Positions 44,454 to 53,743 of a DNA stretch of 64,000 nt are shown here, one piece after another. Location: assembly GCF_022179465.1 (NCBI RefSeq), contig NZ_BPQV01000002.1:1-64000 (forward strand), written 5' to 3'. The notes beneath the pieces were generated by a model. That model made no database searches and was not told the DNA's origin. It was given only the letters and a program-made list of their open reading frames with translations. This DNA comes from Methylobacterium organophilum. GTDB taxonomy: Bacteria > Pseudomonadota > Alphaproteobacteria > Rhizobiales > Beijerinckiaceae. Position 1 is the stretch's first letter, and each line of letters opens with the position of its first letter. The translations under genes and the position numbers were made by a program.

Positions 44454-46175
44454 GTGCGCGTTTCTCTTGCCGCAGTCACGCTTGTCGGTCTCATGGGGAG
44501 TGCGTTTGCGGCCGATCTGCCGCCGCCGAGCTCCGCGGCGCCCTACAGCTTCGCCGGGGTCTATAGCGGTCTTTTCGCCGGCTACGGCTCCCTGGACAAT
44601 GCGGCGCGTCCGATGTGTTCGAAGCCTGCCGATCCCGAGGCCCTGAACTGCTTGATCCTCCCGGCCCATAAGCTCCGTGTCGAGGATTTCACCGCCGGCA
44701 GCGAGATCGGCTACAATCTCCCGCTCACGCCAGGGAGCGGCGTCGTGATCGGCGCGGCGGCGGATTACCAGTTCACGCGGCTGCGCGGGTACGGCACGCT
44801 GCAGGGCTATTTTACGATACCCGACACGGGTGAGACGAGGACCGTCATCCACCATGCCGGGCAGCGTCTCGACTTCCTGGGAACCCTGCGCGGCAAGATC
44901 GGCTACGCCTTCGACCGGTTCTTCGTCTACGGCACCGGCGGCCTCGCCTATGGCAATGTCCGGATCGACACGAACACGGCGTTCCCGCTGACGCCGTCCT
45001 TCTCGGTGGATTTCGAAGGCCGCAAGGGTGAGCTCCGGACCGGCTACGTCGCCGGTGGCGGCATCGAATACGCCTTCAGCCAGCGTCTGTCGGCCAAGGT
45101 CGAGGGCCTCTACTACGATCTCGGCGCACGCAGCCTGCCCGCTGACCAGATCTTCGGCCAAAGTCCGTATCGCTACGGCGCGAGGGTCGAAACCAGTGGC
45201 TATCTCGCCCGTGCCGGCCTGAACTACCGCTTCGGCGACGGCCTGCCGCTCCTCGACCTCGTCCGCGCGGTCTCGGATCCCGCGCCCTCTGTCCCGATGT
45301 CCCCGGCGACATGGACGTTCGAGGCCGGCCTGCGCTATTTCTACAGTTCAGGCCTGTTTCGCGACACGCTCGGCGCTCCCGGCAACGGCGCGCAGACCAA
45401 TTCCCGGCTGACTTACCAGCGTCTCGGGGCGCATTCGAGCGAGAGTTTCGCCCGTCTCGACCACACGCCGACCGGGCTGTTTCTGAAGGGCTTCCTCGGG
45501 GCGGGATTCATCGATTCCGGTCGGCTCTTCGACGAGGATTTCCCGCCGGCGACAAAACCCTATTCGAAGACGGCGCACAAGATCCGCAACGGCGATATCG
45601 GTTACGCGGCGGTCGATGCCGGCCTCAACTTGCTCCGCGGAGAGAGTTACAAGCTCGGCGGCTATCTCGGCTACCAGTACTTCGCGCAGCTAGCGAACGG
45701 CTTCGGTTGCAACCAGGTCGCCAGCGGCGAATTCTGCGCCGAGGACAGGGGCATTCCCGATTCCGTCAGCGGGCTGAGCGTGGACGCGCATTGGAACGCG
45801 TTCCGGGTCGGCCTGATCGGGGAGATGCGCCTCGACCGTGTCAAGTTCGTCCTCGAAGGCGCCTATCTCCCGGTCGTCGCGATAGAGGCCTACGATCGGC
45901 ATTGGCAGCGATCCGACATCAACCCCATGGCGATGGTCGGCTCGGGGGACGGTTACTTCCTGCAGGGCGTGATCAGCTATGATCTGACCCCCTCGGTCGC
46001 GGTCGGTATCGGCGCCCGCTACTGGAAGATGCAGGCCGACCGTGGCCACTCGCAGTTCCCGTTCCCCAACACGCCACCGAGCCCGGTGCGCTTCGAGACG
46101 GATCGCTACGGCGGCTTCGCCCAGATCTCCTACACGCTCTCCGATCTCGGCTTCGGCGATCTCGCTGCGCGCTAG
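44454..46175 (+). CDS. Fused double beta-barrel outer-membrane protein
   Basis: A 573-residue protein starting at a GTG (44454) behind a GGGGGG ribosome-binding run, with signal peptide VRVSLAAVTLVGLMGSAFA cut before ADLPPP. Residues about 25-265 look like an Omp25-type barrel (FAGVYSGLFAGYG, FVYGTGGLAYGNVRIDTNT, KVEGLYYDLGARS, ARAGLNYRFGDG). Residues about 285-573 look like a second barrel of omptin-like pattern (FEAGLRYFYSSGLFRD, FLKGFLGAGFIDSGRLFDED, GGYLGYQYFAQLAN, AVGIGARYWKMQADRGHSQF). Both halves end on aromatic-rich strands. The second half could be a protease or only an adhesion barrel; the catalytic Asp-His pair of omptins is not obvious. Confidence 0.72.
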   Translation: MRVSLAAVTLVGLMGSAFAADLPPPSSAAPYSFAGVYSGLFAGYGSLDNAARPMCSKPADPEALNCLILPAHKLRVEDFTAGSEIGYNLPLTPGSGVVIGAAADYQFTRLRGYGTLQGYFTIPDTGETRTVIHHAGQRLDFLGTLRGKIGYAFDRFFVYGTGGLAYGNVRIDTNTAFPLTPSFSVDFEGRKGELRTGYVAGGGIEYAFSQRLSAKVEGLYYDLGARSLPADQIFGQSPYRYGARVETSGYLARAGLNYRFGDGLPLLDLVRAVSDPAPSVPMSPATWTFEAGLRYFYSSGLFRDTLGAPGNGAQTNSRLTYQRLGAHSSESFARLDHTPTGLFLKGFLGAGFIDSGRLFDEDFPPATKPYSKTAHKIRNGDIGYAAVDAGLNLLRGESYKLGGYLGYQYFAQLANGFGCNQVASGEFCAEDRGIPDSVSGLSVDAHWNAFRVGLIGEMRLDRVKFVLEGAYLPVVAIEAYDRHWQRSDINPMAMVGSGDGYFLQGVISYDLTPSVAVGIGARYWKMQADRGHSQFPFPNTPPSPVRFETDRYGGFAQISYTLSDLGFGDLAAR

Positions 46176-46236
46176 GTTCAGGGAGGGGGGCTGCCCCGGT
46201 CGAGCCGGGGCAGCCTTGAAGGAACGACGAGGGCGC

Positions 46237-46671
46237 TCAGGTGCGCCAGGGATGCTCTGGCAGCTCCGTGCGGCCGATGGCGCTGGCGCCAGCCTCGGCG
46301 ACGGCGTGGTCGTTCTCCACCGTGGAGCCGCTGACGCCGATGGCGCCGGACATCTCGCCGTCCTCGTCGACGATCGGAATGCCGCCCGGGAAGGTGATGA
46401 GTCCGTCATTCGAGTGCTCGATCCCGTAGAGGGAGCCGCCCGGCTGCGAAAGCTGGCCGATCTGACCCGTCTTCATGCCGAAGAACACCGCGGTCTTGGC
46501 CTTCTTCTGGGCGATGTCGATGGAGCCGACCCAGGCCCCGTCCATCCGGTAGAACGCCTTCAGATTGCCGCCCGAATCCACGATGGCGATGCACATCTGC
46601 GTGCCGAGTTCGGCCGCCTTCTCCCGGGCCGCGCGGATGGCGGTCTCGGCGTGCTCGATGGTCACATGCAT
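46237..46671 (-). CDS. GlcG/HbpS-family heme-binding-like protein
   Basis: A 144-residue protein of the GlcG/HbpS fold: [64 protein letters not shown] and [20 protein letters not shown]. Members bind heme or cobalamin, or sit in glycolate utilisation loci. It is divergent from a chemoreceptor gene. A link to C1 or C2 metabolism is tempting because glycolate and glyoxylate are neighbours of the serine cycle, but that is inference. The start at 46671 is unambiguous. Confidence 0.85.
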   Translation of the reverse strand: MHVTIEHAETAIRAAREKAAELGTQMCIAIVDSGGNLKAFYRMDGAWVGSIDIAQKKAKTAVFFGMKTGQIGQLSQPGGSLYGIEHSNDGLITFPGGIPIVDEDGEMSGAIGVSGSTVENDHAVAEAGASAIGRTELPEHPWRT

Positions 46672-46899
46672 GATGCTGGCTCCTTGGACCTGGCCCGGTT
46701 GAGGCCGGACCCCTGAAATGGTTCTCGGCTGGGTTTCAGCAACGCTTGGCTGTCACGCGCTTGTGCCTGATCACACGAAGGTTCTCCTGGGCGGTGCAAG
46801 GCAACAGGCAAGGGCAAGTCGCGGAATTTTTGGAAAGTTAACGTCCATATCGGAGGTCTGATCGTCCAACGCCTCGCGCAAGCCTTTCGGAAGATCTGG

Positions 46900-48585
46900 A
46901 TGCCCCGCACCTTCTCCGTCGGATTCAAACTCGGCCTCTGCTTCGCCCTGCTGTTCCTGCTCGTCGCCGTCCAGGGCGGCACGTCGCTCCATGGCCTCGA
47001 CACTCTCAACGCGGCCGCGCGCGACCTGCGCGACACGCGCCTCCCGGCGACCCAGACCCTCGGCAAGATCCAGGTCCTGGTGCTACGCCAGCGTGTCAAC
47101 GGGGGCCGGCTCATCACCGCGGATACCCCGGCCCTGCGCCATGAGGTGGCGGGTGTGATCGAGAAGCGTGCCCGCGAGATGGCCGCGCTGCAGGAGGCCT
47201 TCCTCGCGCAGCCGCACACGGAGGAGGCCGCGCGCCTCTACGAGGCCTTCGAGGGCCAGTGGCGGCGCTACACCGCCCTCCAGGCGGAAGCGATCGCCCG
47301 GGCCGAGGCGGGGGACCTCGCCGGCGCCCAGCACCTCTACAACACCACCATGTCGACCGGGATCAGCGCCGTGCTCGCCGAGCTTCAGAAGCTGATCGAC
47401 CTCAACGATCAGATGGCCAAGGCGAGCGGCGAGCATGCGGCGAGCGCGTACGACACCGCGCATCTCGCGACGCTGGCCATGGTCGGCCTCGCCATGCTGG
47501 TGGCGGCCGGTGCGGCTCTCTTCGTCAACCGCAGCGTCACCCGCCCGGTCAAGCAGATCACCGCGACCATGGACCGCCTCGCCTCCGGCGACGCGGACGT
47601 CGTCGTCCCCGCCACCGGACGTGGCGACGAGATCGGCGCCATGGCCGGGGCGGTCGGCGTGTTCAAGGACAACCTGATCCGCTCGCGGGCCCTGGAGCGG
47701 GAGACCGAGCTCGCCCGCCAGAGCGCCGAGGAGCAGCGCAAGCGCACTATGCACGAGATGGCCGACGGCTTCGAGCGGGCGGTGGGCAGCATCGTGGCCA
47801 GCGTGACCGCCGCAGCTACGCAGATGCAGGCGACCGCCCAGAGCATGGCCGGCACCGCGACGGAGACGGCCTCGCAATCGACGGTGGTCGCTGCGGCCGC
47901 GCAGACCGCTTCGAGCAACGTCACCACGGTGGCCGCCGCGGCCGAGCAGCTCGGCGCCTCGGTGCAGGAGATCGGGCGGCAGGTCGACGGCTCCACGGGC
48001 CTCGCCCAGGCCGCGGTCGGCGAGGCGGAGAGCACCGGCACCTTGGTGCGGGACCTCAGCCAGGCCGCCGGCCGGATCGGCGACGTGGTAGAGATGATCT
48101 CGCAGATTGCCGGCCAGACCAACCTTCTGGCGCTGAACGCCACCATCGAGGCCGCCCGCGCGGGCGAGGCCGGCCGCGGCTTCTCGGTGGTCGCGGCGGA
48201 GGTGAAGGAGCTCGCCAGCCAGACCGCGGCGGCGACCAAGGAGATCGCCAGCCAGATCGCGCAGATCCAGGGTTCGACCGATCAGGCGGTCTCGGCGATC
48301 GCGGCGATCTCGGGACGCATCCGCGAGCTCAGCCACGCGGCGGGCTCGATCGCCGCCGCCGTGGAGGAGCAGGGCGTGGCGACGCAGGAGATCGTGCGCA
48401 ACGTCGCCGAGGCCGCGGCCGGCACGGCGGAGGTGACGGGCAATGTCGGCGGGCTGGCCAGCGCCGCCGAGGAGACCGGCGCCGCCGCCGCCCAGGTGCT
48501 CAGCGCCGCCTCCGAACTGTCGCAGCAATCGGAGCATCTCAGCGCCGAGGTGGACCGCTTCCTGGCGACGGTGCGGGCGGCGTAG
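46900..48585 (+). CDS. Methyl-accepting chemotaxis protein
   Basis: A 561-residue transducer: TM1 (about 8-28, [17 protein letters not shown]), a periplasmic 4-helix sensor-like domain (about 30-185), TM2 (about 187-207), HAMP with [17 protein letters not shown] (about 208-265), and a signalling domain with the hairpin tip [20 protein letters not shown] (about 402) and the [16 protein letters not shown] region. It should form polar arrays and control flagella. The ligand is unknown. It is divergent from GlcG and convergent with mclA, so it has its own promoter in the 228 bases to the left. Confidence 0.94.
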   Translation: MPRTFSVGFKLGLCFALLFLLVAVQGGTSLHGLDTLNAAARDLRDTRLPATQTLGKIQVLVLRQRVNGGRLITADTPALRHEVAGVIEKRAREMAALQEAFLAQPHTEEAARLYEAFEGQWRRYTALQAEAIARAEAGDLAGAQHLYNTTMSTGISAVLAELQKLIDLNDQMAKASGEHAASAYDTAHLATLAMVGLAMLVAAGAALFVNRSVTRPVKQITATMDRLASGDADVVVPATGRGDEIGAMAGAVGVFKDNLIRSRALERETELARQSAEEQRKRTMHEMADGFERAVGSIVASVTAAATQMQATAQSMAGTATETASQSTVVAAAAQTASSNVTTVAAAAEQLGASVQEIGRQVDGSTGLAQAAVGEAESTGTLVRDLSQAAGRIGDVVEMISQIAGQTNLLALNATIEAARAGEAGRGFSVVAAEVKELASQTAAATKEIASQIAQIQGSTDQAVSAIAAISGRIRELSHAAGSIAAAVEEQGVATQEIVRNVAEAAAGTAEVTGNVGGLASAAEETGAAAAQVLSAASELSQQSEHLSAEVDRFLATVRAA

Positions 48586-48626
48586 GGCGGTCCCGCAGGG
48601 ACGGAACGCGCGGGTCCGAAACGAAA

Positions 48627-48656
48627 CGGCCGCCCCGGATCGCTCCGGAGCGGCCG
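48627..48656. terminator. Bidirectional terminator-like hairpin between MCP and mclA
   Basis: A 13-base stem with one mismatch (CGGCCGCCCCGGA at 48627-48639 and TCCGGAGCGGCCG at 48644-48656) closes a TCGC loop. It lies 41 bases past the MCP stop and 88 bases past the mclA stop. There is no T run, so it is a structural rather than classical intrinsic terminator. Confidence 0.6.
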
Positions 48657-48692
48657 CTTGTCGTCTACGATCGAGTCAGCCGAGCGCGGACC

Positions 48693-48752
48693 TTTCGATC
48701 GCTTGGCCTGCGATCGCTTGGTCCTCGATTACTTGGCCTGCGATCACTTGGC
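48693..48752 (-). repeat. Four 15-base tandem repeats spanning the mclA stop codon
   Basis: Read on the minus strand, four exact-length units follow each other: GCCAAGTGATCGCAG, GCCAAGTAATCGAGG, ACCAAGCGATCGCAG, GCCAAGCGATCGAAA. The first contains the last two codons of mclA and its TGA stop. The units keep the mclA reading frame, so after the stop the frame reads SQAK, stop, SRTKRSQAKRSK. CGA-to-TGA or -TAA changes in the first two units would explain the stops. Two of the units also contain the palindrome GCGATCGC or near-copies of it. Confidence 0.85.
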
Positions 48753-49718
48753 GCTCATCGCGTCGGCCTTCTGGATCAGGGCCTCGGCCATGCGGATCGA
48801 GGCGATGTCGATCAGGCGGCCGTCCAGCGAGACGGCGCCGCGGCCGGCCTTGGCGGCCTCTTCCATGGCCTCGAGGATGCGGCGGGCCTTCTTCACCTCG
48901 GCTTCGGAGGGGGTGAAGACCTCGTTGGCGAGTTCGATCTGCGAGGGGTGGATCGCCCACTTGCCCTCGAAGCCGAGGGCGGCGCAGCGCTTGGCCGCCG
49001 AGCGGTAGCCGTCCGGATCCGAGAAGTCGCCGAAGGGGCCGTCGATCGGCCGCAGGCCGTAGGCGCGGCAGGCGACCAGCATGCGGTTCTGGGCGAACAG
49101 CCACGGGTCCTGCCAGTGGGTCTGGCGGTTGCCGGCCTCGTCCTTGTCGGTGAGCACCGAGAAGTCGGGATTCACGCCGCCGATCACGGTGGAGCGGGCG
49201 CGGGTGGAGGCGGCGTAGTCGGCCACGCCGAAGGACATCGCCTCGAGGCGCTTGGAGGACTGGGCGATCGCCTCGACATTGGCCATGCCCAGGGCGGTCT
49301 CGATCAGCACCTCGAAGCCGATCTTCTTCTCGCGCTTCTTGGCCTGCTCGATCTGGGTGACGAGCACGTCGATCGCGTAGACGTCCTGCGGCACGCCGAC
49401 CTTGGGGATGAGGATCATGTCGAGGCGCGGGCAGGCCTCAACGATGTCGACCACGTCGCGGTACATGTAGTGGGTGTCGAGACCGTTGATGCGGATCATC
49501 ATGGTCTTGTTGCCCCAATCCAGGTCGTTGAGCGCCTGGATGATGTTCGTGCGGGCCTTCTCCTTGTCGTCGGGGGCGACGGCGTCCTCGAGGTCGAGGA
49601 AGATCACGTCGGCCGCGGACGAGGCCGACTTCTCCATGAAGGTCGGGTTGGAGCCCGGGACCGCCAGCTCGGACCGGTGCAGGCGCGGCTCGGCCTGCTG
49701 GATCAGGGTGAAGCTCAT
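48744..49718 (-). CDS. mclA: Malyl-CoA lyase
   Basis: A 324-residue CitE-like lyase that splits malyl-CoA into glyoxylate and acetyl-CoA, the step that regenerates glyoxylate for the serine cycle. Family residues are visible: LDLEDAVAPDDKEKAR (42-57), R76 in IRINGLDT, the Mg ligand E140 in EVLIETALGMANVEAI and D167 in FGVADYAAST. Length equals that of the M. extorquens enzyme. A strong AGAGGAGG lies before the ATG. It is the last gene of the serine-cycle series and runs into tandem repeats. Confidence 0.97.
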   Translation of the reverse strand: MSFTLIQQAEPRLHRSELAVPGSNPTFMEKSASSAADVIFLDLEDAVAPDDKEKARTNIIQALNDLDWGNKTMMIRINGLDTHYMYRDVVDIVEACPRLDMILIPKVGVPQDVYAIDVLVTQIEQAKKREKKIGFEVLIETALGMANVEAIAQSSKRLEAMSFGVADYAASTRARSTVIGGVNPDFSVLTDKDEAGNRQTHWQDPWLFAQNRMLVACRAYGLRPIDGPFGDFSDPDGYRSAAKRCAALGFEGKWAIHPSQIELANEVFTPSEAEVKKARRILEAMEEAAKAGRGAVSLDGRLIDIASIRMAEALIQKADAMSAK

Positions 49719-49868
49719 GTGTTCTTTCCTCCTCTAAACCGTGAAGGCGGCTGCCGGGCCGCTCGGCCCGAATGGCGCCCACTGTCTCCGTTTGGCGCGC
49801 CGCGTCTACCGCCCCGGGCGACAGAACGGCACGATCCTTTCGCGGGCGGGCCGGGGCCGGCCCTTCCC

Positions 49869-52628
49869 TCAGCCGGTCGCGCCGAAGCCGACCGCGATGC
49901 AGTTGATCGACAGGAGCAGGGCCGACTTCACGGCCTCGCGCTTGTCGTCGTCCTCCTCCGAGCGGAAGCGGCGCAGCAGCTCCACCTGCTCGCGGCTGAC
50001 CTGGTTGATGGTCGGCAGGCGGCCGGTCAGCCGCTCGCGGAATTGCGGGAAGCGGGCGGCGAGCTCGTCGTCGCCGCTGATGCGCAGCACCATCTCCTTC
50101 GTGAGGGCGTATTCCGCCTCGATCATCCCGAAGATGCGGGTGCGGATCTCGGGGTCGGCGACGAGCTTGGCGTAGTCGCGGGCGATGTCGAGATCGACCA
50201 TCAGCAGGGTCTTCTCGACCTCGTCCAGGACGAGGCGGAAGACCTTGCAGTCGCGGAACAGGCGGCGCAGCAATTCCTCGCCCTGTTCCCCGCGCACGTC
50301 GAGGAAGCTCTTCAGCCCCGAGCCGACGCCGTACCAGCCGGTGATGACGTGCCGGTTCTGGGACCAGGCGAACACCCAGGGAATCGCGCGCAGATCCGAG
50401 AGCGAACGGGCGCCGAAGCGGCGGGCCGGGCGCGAGCCGATATTGAGCAGCGCGATCTCGTCCAGCGGGCTCGCCGACTGGAAGTAGTCGACGAGGCCGT
50501 CCGCCTGCAGCAGGTTGACATAGGCCGCCCGCGAGGCGCCCGAGAGCGCTTCCATGGCATCGTCGTACTCGCTGCGCGACTGCGTGCTCGCCTCCCGCTC
50601 CGACTGGAGGGCGTGCTCGAACACCGAGGAGGCCAGCAGCTCCATCTGGTAGGCCGCGGTGCCGCGGTTGGCGTATTTGAACGAGACGACCTCGCCCTGC
50701 TCGGTGATGCGGAAGCGCCCGTTGATCGAGCCGGGGGGCTGGGCTGCGATGCCGCGCTGGGTCGGCACGCCGCCGCGGCTCACCGAGCCGCCGCGGCCGT
50801 GGAAGAAGGCGATCGGCACGCCGGCATGCTTGCCGAGCGCGGTCAGCCGCGCCTGGGCCTTGTAGAGCTCCCAGTTGGAGGCGACGAAGCCGCCGTCCTT
50901 GTTGGAGTCCGAATAGCCGATCATCACCTCCTGCACGCCGCCCTGCCAGCGGGTGGAGCGGCGCACCACCGGAACCGCGAGCAGCTCCTTCATGATGGCG
51001 GGCGCGGCGCGCAGGTCGTCGATGGTCTCGAAGAGCGGCACGATCGGCAGCGGGCAGATCTCGGTGCCGGTGCTGTCGAGGAAGATGCCCGCCTCCTTGG
51101 CGAGCAGATAGGCGCCGAGCACGTCGTCGACCGAGCGGGTCATCGACAGGATGAAGGCGCCGAAGGCCTCCCGGTCGAGCTGTTCGCGCATCTCGCCGAC
51201 GAGGGCGAAGGTGTCGAGGGTCTCGCGGGCATCGTCCGGCAGGCCCTCGAAGGAGCGTTCCGGGTCCCGCGGGCGGGCGAGCTCCGTCAGCAGCCATTCG
51301 CGCCAGGCCGGCGTGTTCAGCTCGGGCGGGGTCCGGTCGCCGTTGCGCTGCTTCCAGAGAGCCTGCAGCGTGTTGGTGGTGCGGGTCGAGTTCTCGCGCA
51401 GGTCGAGGCGGACCGTGGAGAAGCGGAAGATCTCCACCATGCGCCGCACCGGCCGCACGAGGTCGACGGCGAGGGAGGGGCACTTGGAGTCGGTGAGCCC
51501 CTGCTCCAGCACCCGCAGGTCGTTGATGAGCCCGTCGGCGCTCGGATAGTCCGGCCCCGCCGAGCGCTGGCCCTTGTTGCGCTGGATCGTGGCTTCGAGC
51601 TTGCGCAGCACGCAGGTGAGATACTGGCGGAAGGCCTCGCCCGGATTGCGGTGGGCGATGGCCTTGCCGTCCCCGCTCTCGTCGAGGAGCAGGGCGAGCT
51701 CCTTGCGGAAGCTTTCCGGCACGGGCAGCGAGCGCTCGGTCAGGGAGAGCACCCGGCCGAGATGGGTGATGCCGTCGCGGTAGCGGCGCAGGGAAGCCAG
51801 CGCGTTGCGCTTCAGGGTCTCGCGGGTGACGCTCGCGGTGACGTAGGGATTGCCGTCGCGGTCGCCGCCGATCCAGCTTCCGAACTGGAAGAAGGGCGGC
51901 ACCTCGAAGGTCTCGTCGGGATAGTATTGCGCGAGGCTCTCCTCGAGGGAGTACATCACCTCGGGCAGCATCTCGAACAGGGTCTCGTCGAAGAAGTGCA
52001 GTCCCCAGGCGACCTCGCGCTCGACGGTGGCCTTCTCCAGATGCAGCTCGCCCGTCATCCAGACCAGCTCGATCTGGTCGCGCAGGTCGTTCATCAGGCC
52101 GTTGCGCTCGCGCTCGGTCCAGCGCGGCAGCTCCAGTTCGCGCAGGACGAGGTAGATCCGGCGCAGCTTCTCCAGCACCGTGACGCGCTTGCCCTCGGTG
52201 GGATGGGCGGTGATCGTCGGGCGGATGCGCAGGTCCTTGAGCAGGGCATGGATCTGCGGGGCCTTGATGCCGCTCTGCGCGGCCTCGGCCAGCACCTTGG
52301 CGAAGGAGCCGCGCAGGGCCTCGCGGCCGGAATCGCGCTCCACATGCCGGCGCCGGCGCATGGCCGCGTTCTGCTCGGCGATGGAGAGCAGCTGGAACCA
52401 GATCCCCTGCACCTGCAGCGCCCGGGCGAGCATCTGCGGGGTGAAGTTCGAGATGTCGGCGGTGCCGTGCAGCACGGCCTCCAGCTCCGGCTCGTGCCGC
52501 CGCGCGACGTCGAGCAGGGCATGGAACAGGATGTCGAGGGCTTCCTTCGACGACGTTCCCGTGATGACGGGCGGTGCGAAGGTGCTGTCGGCGACGGCCG
52601 CAGGCACCGCATGCAGCGTGGCGGGCAT
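49869..52628 (-). CDS. ppc: Phosphoenolpyruvate carboxylase
   Basis: A 919-residue enzyme that carboxylates PEP to oxaloacetate, the CO2-fixing step of the serine cycle. Catalytic motifs are present: TITAHPTEGKR with H142, GYSDSNKDGG (K577) and FHGRGGSVSRGG (about 608-618). The C-terminus is GFGATG rather than the near-universal NTG, so the last Asn that usually reaches the active site is Ala. It follows mtkB after a 206-base gap full of hairpins, and precedes mclA by 150 bases. Confidence 0.97.
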   Translation of the reverse strand: MPATLHAVPAAVADSTFAPPVITGTSSKEALDILFHALLDVARRHEPELEAVLHGTADISNFTPQMLARALQVQGIWFQLLSIAEQNAAMRRRRHVERDSGREALRGSFAKVLAEAAQSGIKAPQIHALLKDLRIRPTITAHPTEGKRVTVLEKLRRIYLVLRELELPRWTERERNGLMNDLRDQIELVWMTGELHLEKATVEREVAWGLHFFDETLFEMLPEVMYSLEESLAQYYPDETFEVPPFFQFGSWIGGDRDGNPYVTASVTRETLKRNALASLRRYRDGITHLGRVLSLTERSLPVPESFRKELALLLDESGDGKAIAHRNPGEAFRQYLTCVLRKLEATIQRNKGQRSAGPDYPSADGLINDLRVLEQGLTDSKCPSLAVDLVRPVRRMVEIFRFSTVRLDLRENSTRTTNTLQALWKQRNGDRTPPELNTPAWREWLLTELARPRDPERSFEGLPDDARETLDTFALVGEMREQLDREAFGAFILSMTRSVDDVLGAYLLAKEAGIFLDSTGTEICPLPIVPLFETIDDLRAAPAIMKELLAVPVVRRSTRWQGGVQEVMIGYSDSNKDGGFVASNWELYKAQARLTALGKHAGVPIAFFHGRGGSVSRGGVPTQRGIAAQPPGSINGRFRITEQGEVVSFKYANRGTAAYQMELLASSVFEHALQSEREASTQSRSEYDDAMEALSGASRAAYVNLLQADGLVDYFQSASPLDEIALLNIGSRPARRFGARSLSDLRAIPWVFAWSQNRHVITGWYGVGSGLKSFLDVRGEQGEELLRRLFRDCKVFRLVLDEVEKTLLMVDLDIARDYAKLVADPEIRTRIFGMIEAEYALTKEMVLRISGDDELAARFPQFRERLTGRLPTINQVSREQVELLRRFRSEEDDDKREAVKSALLLSINCIAVGFGATG

Positions 52629-52689
52629 CGTGGGCGACCTCCCTTGGATTTCGAATGGGCGCGCGGCTCGCGGCGAGCGCAGCGCATGA

Positions 52690-52822
52690 CCTCCCCCTTC
52701 GGCGGGGGAGGGGACCCGCGGAGCGGGGGGAAGAGGGGCGGGGCCCGTGCTCTCCGGGCGCGACGCTCCCGCTCCGGACCCTCGCCGCGGCGAGGGCAGC
52801 CCTCCCCCGTGGCGGGGGAGGG
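52690..52822. repeat. Cluster of three hairpins between mtkB and ppc
   Basis: Three stem-loops crowd into 133 bases: CCTCCCCC/GGGGGAGG with loop TTCGGC (52690-52711), the perfect palindrome CCCTCGCCGCGGCGAGGG (52779-52796), and CCCTCCCCC/GGGGGAGGG with loop GTGGC (52800-52822). The first and third are near-duplicates, both followed by GGGA on the plus strand. A related stem occurs at 43975-43997. They lie inside the serine-cycle transcript, so they could act as partial terminators or stabilise mRNA ends. Confidence 0.75.
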
Positions 52823-52834
52823 GATCGGCGGCGG

Positions 52835-53725
52835 TCAGGCCGCCCGCCTGAGCACGTGGGCCACGGTCTCGCCGAAGGAGCCCGGATCGGGCGCCACGGT
52901 GAGGCCGTAGGAGCGCATGATCTCCGCCTTCTCCGCGGCGCTGTCGCCGGAGGCCGAGATGATGGCGCCGGCATGGCCCATGCGGCGGCCCTTCGGCGCC
53001 GTGAGGCCGGCCACGAAGCCGATCACCGGCTTGGAGAAGTTCTCCTTGATCCAGGCCGAGGCTTCGGCCTCCTGCGGGCCGCCGATCTCGCCAATCATCA
53101 GCACGGCCTCGGTCTCCGGATCCTTCTCGAACAGGGCGAGATGGTCGAGGAAGGAGGAGCCGTTGATCGGGTCGCCGCCGATGCCGACGGAGGTCGAGAT
53201 GCCGATGCCGAGGGCCTTCATCTGCGCGGCGGCCTCGTAGCCCAGCGTGCCCGAGCGGGAGATCACGCCGACCCGGCCCGGCAGGTAGATGTGGCCAGGC
53301 ATGATGCCGAGCATCGACTTGCCGGGGGAGATGATGCCGGCGCAGTTCGGGCCGACCACCATCGTGCGCCGTTCCTTGGGATAGCGCATCAGGTAGCGCT
53401 TCACGCGCATCATGTCCTGGGCGGGGATGCCGTCCGTGATCGAGCAGACCAGCTTCAGGCCCGCATCCGCCGCCTCCATGATCGCGTCCGCGGCGAAGGG
53501 CGGGGCGACGAAGGTGATGGAGGTGGTGGCGCCGGTCTCGCGTACCGCGTCCTTGACTGTGTTGAACACCGGCACGCCGACATGGGTCTTGCCGCCCTTG
53601 CCGGGCGTGACGCCGCCGACGACGTTGGCGCCGTACGCGATCATTTCCTTGGCGTGGAAGGTGCCCTTGTCGCCCGTGATGCCCTGGACGATGATCGGGG
53701 TCTTCTCGTCGATGAGAATGCTCAT
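52835..53725 (-). CDS. mtkB: Malate thiokinase, small (alpha) subunit
   Basis: A 296-residue succinyl-CoA-synthetase alpha-like subunit. It has the CoA-binding start IIVQGITGDKGTFHAKEMI, PNCAGIISPGKSMLGIMPG, SRSGTLGYEAA and the phosphohistidine loop GRRMGHAGAIISASGDSA (H251). With MtkA it converts malate, CoA and ATP to malyl-CoA. It starts 18 bases after mtkA with a GGGGAGGA ribosome-binding sequence. Context with mclA supports malate rather than succinate as substrate. Confidence 0.96.
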   Translation of the reverse strand: MSILIDEKTPIIVQGITGDKGTFHAKEMIAYGANVVGGVTPGKGGKTHVGVPVFNTVKDAVRETGATTSITFVAPPFAADAIMEAADAGLKLVCSITDGIPAQDMMRVKRYLMRYPKERRTMVVGPNCAGIISPGKSMLGIMPGHIYLPGRVGVISRSGTLGYEAAAQMKALGIGISTSVGIGGDPINGSSFLDHLALFEKDPETEAVLMIGEIGGPQEAEASAWIKENFSKPVIGFVAGLTAPKGRRMGHAGAIISASGDSAAEKAEIMRSYGLTVAPDPGSFGETVAHVLRRAA

Positions 53726-53743
53726 GGCGTGTCCTCCCCGGGC

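Noticed and set aside
47259-52910. A continuous plus-strand open frame of 1883 codons antisense to mclA and ppc
   Set aside because: It is the mirror of high-GC codon bias in the real genes. Its translation is Arg/Gly/His-rich without motifs, while mclA and ppc on the other strand show full catalytic signatures.
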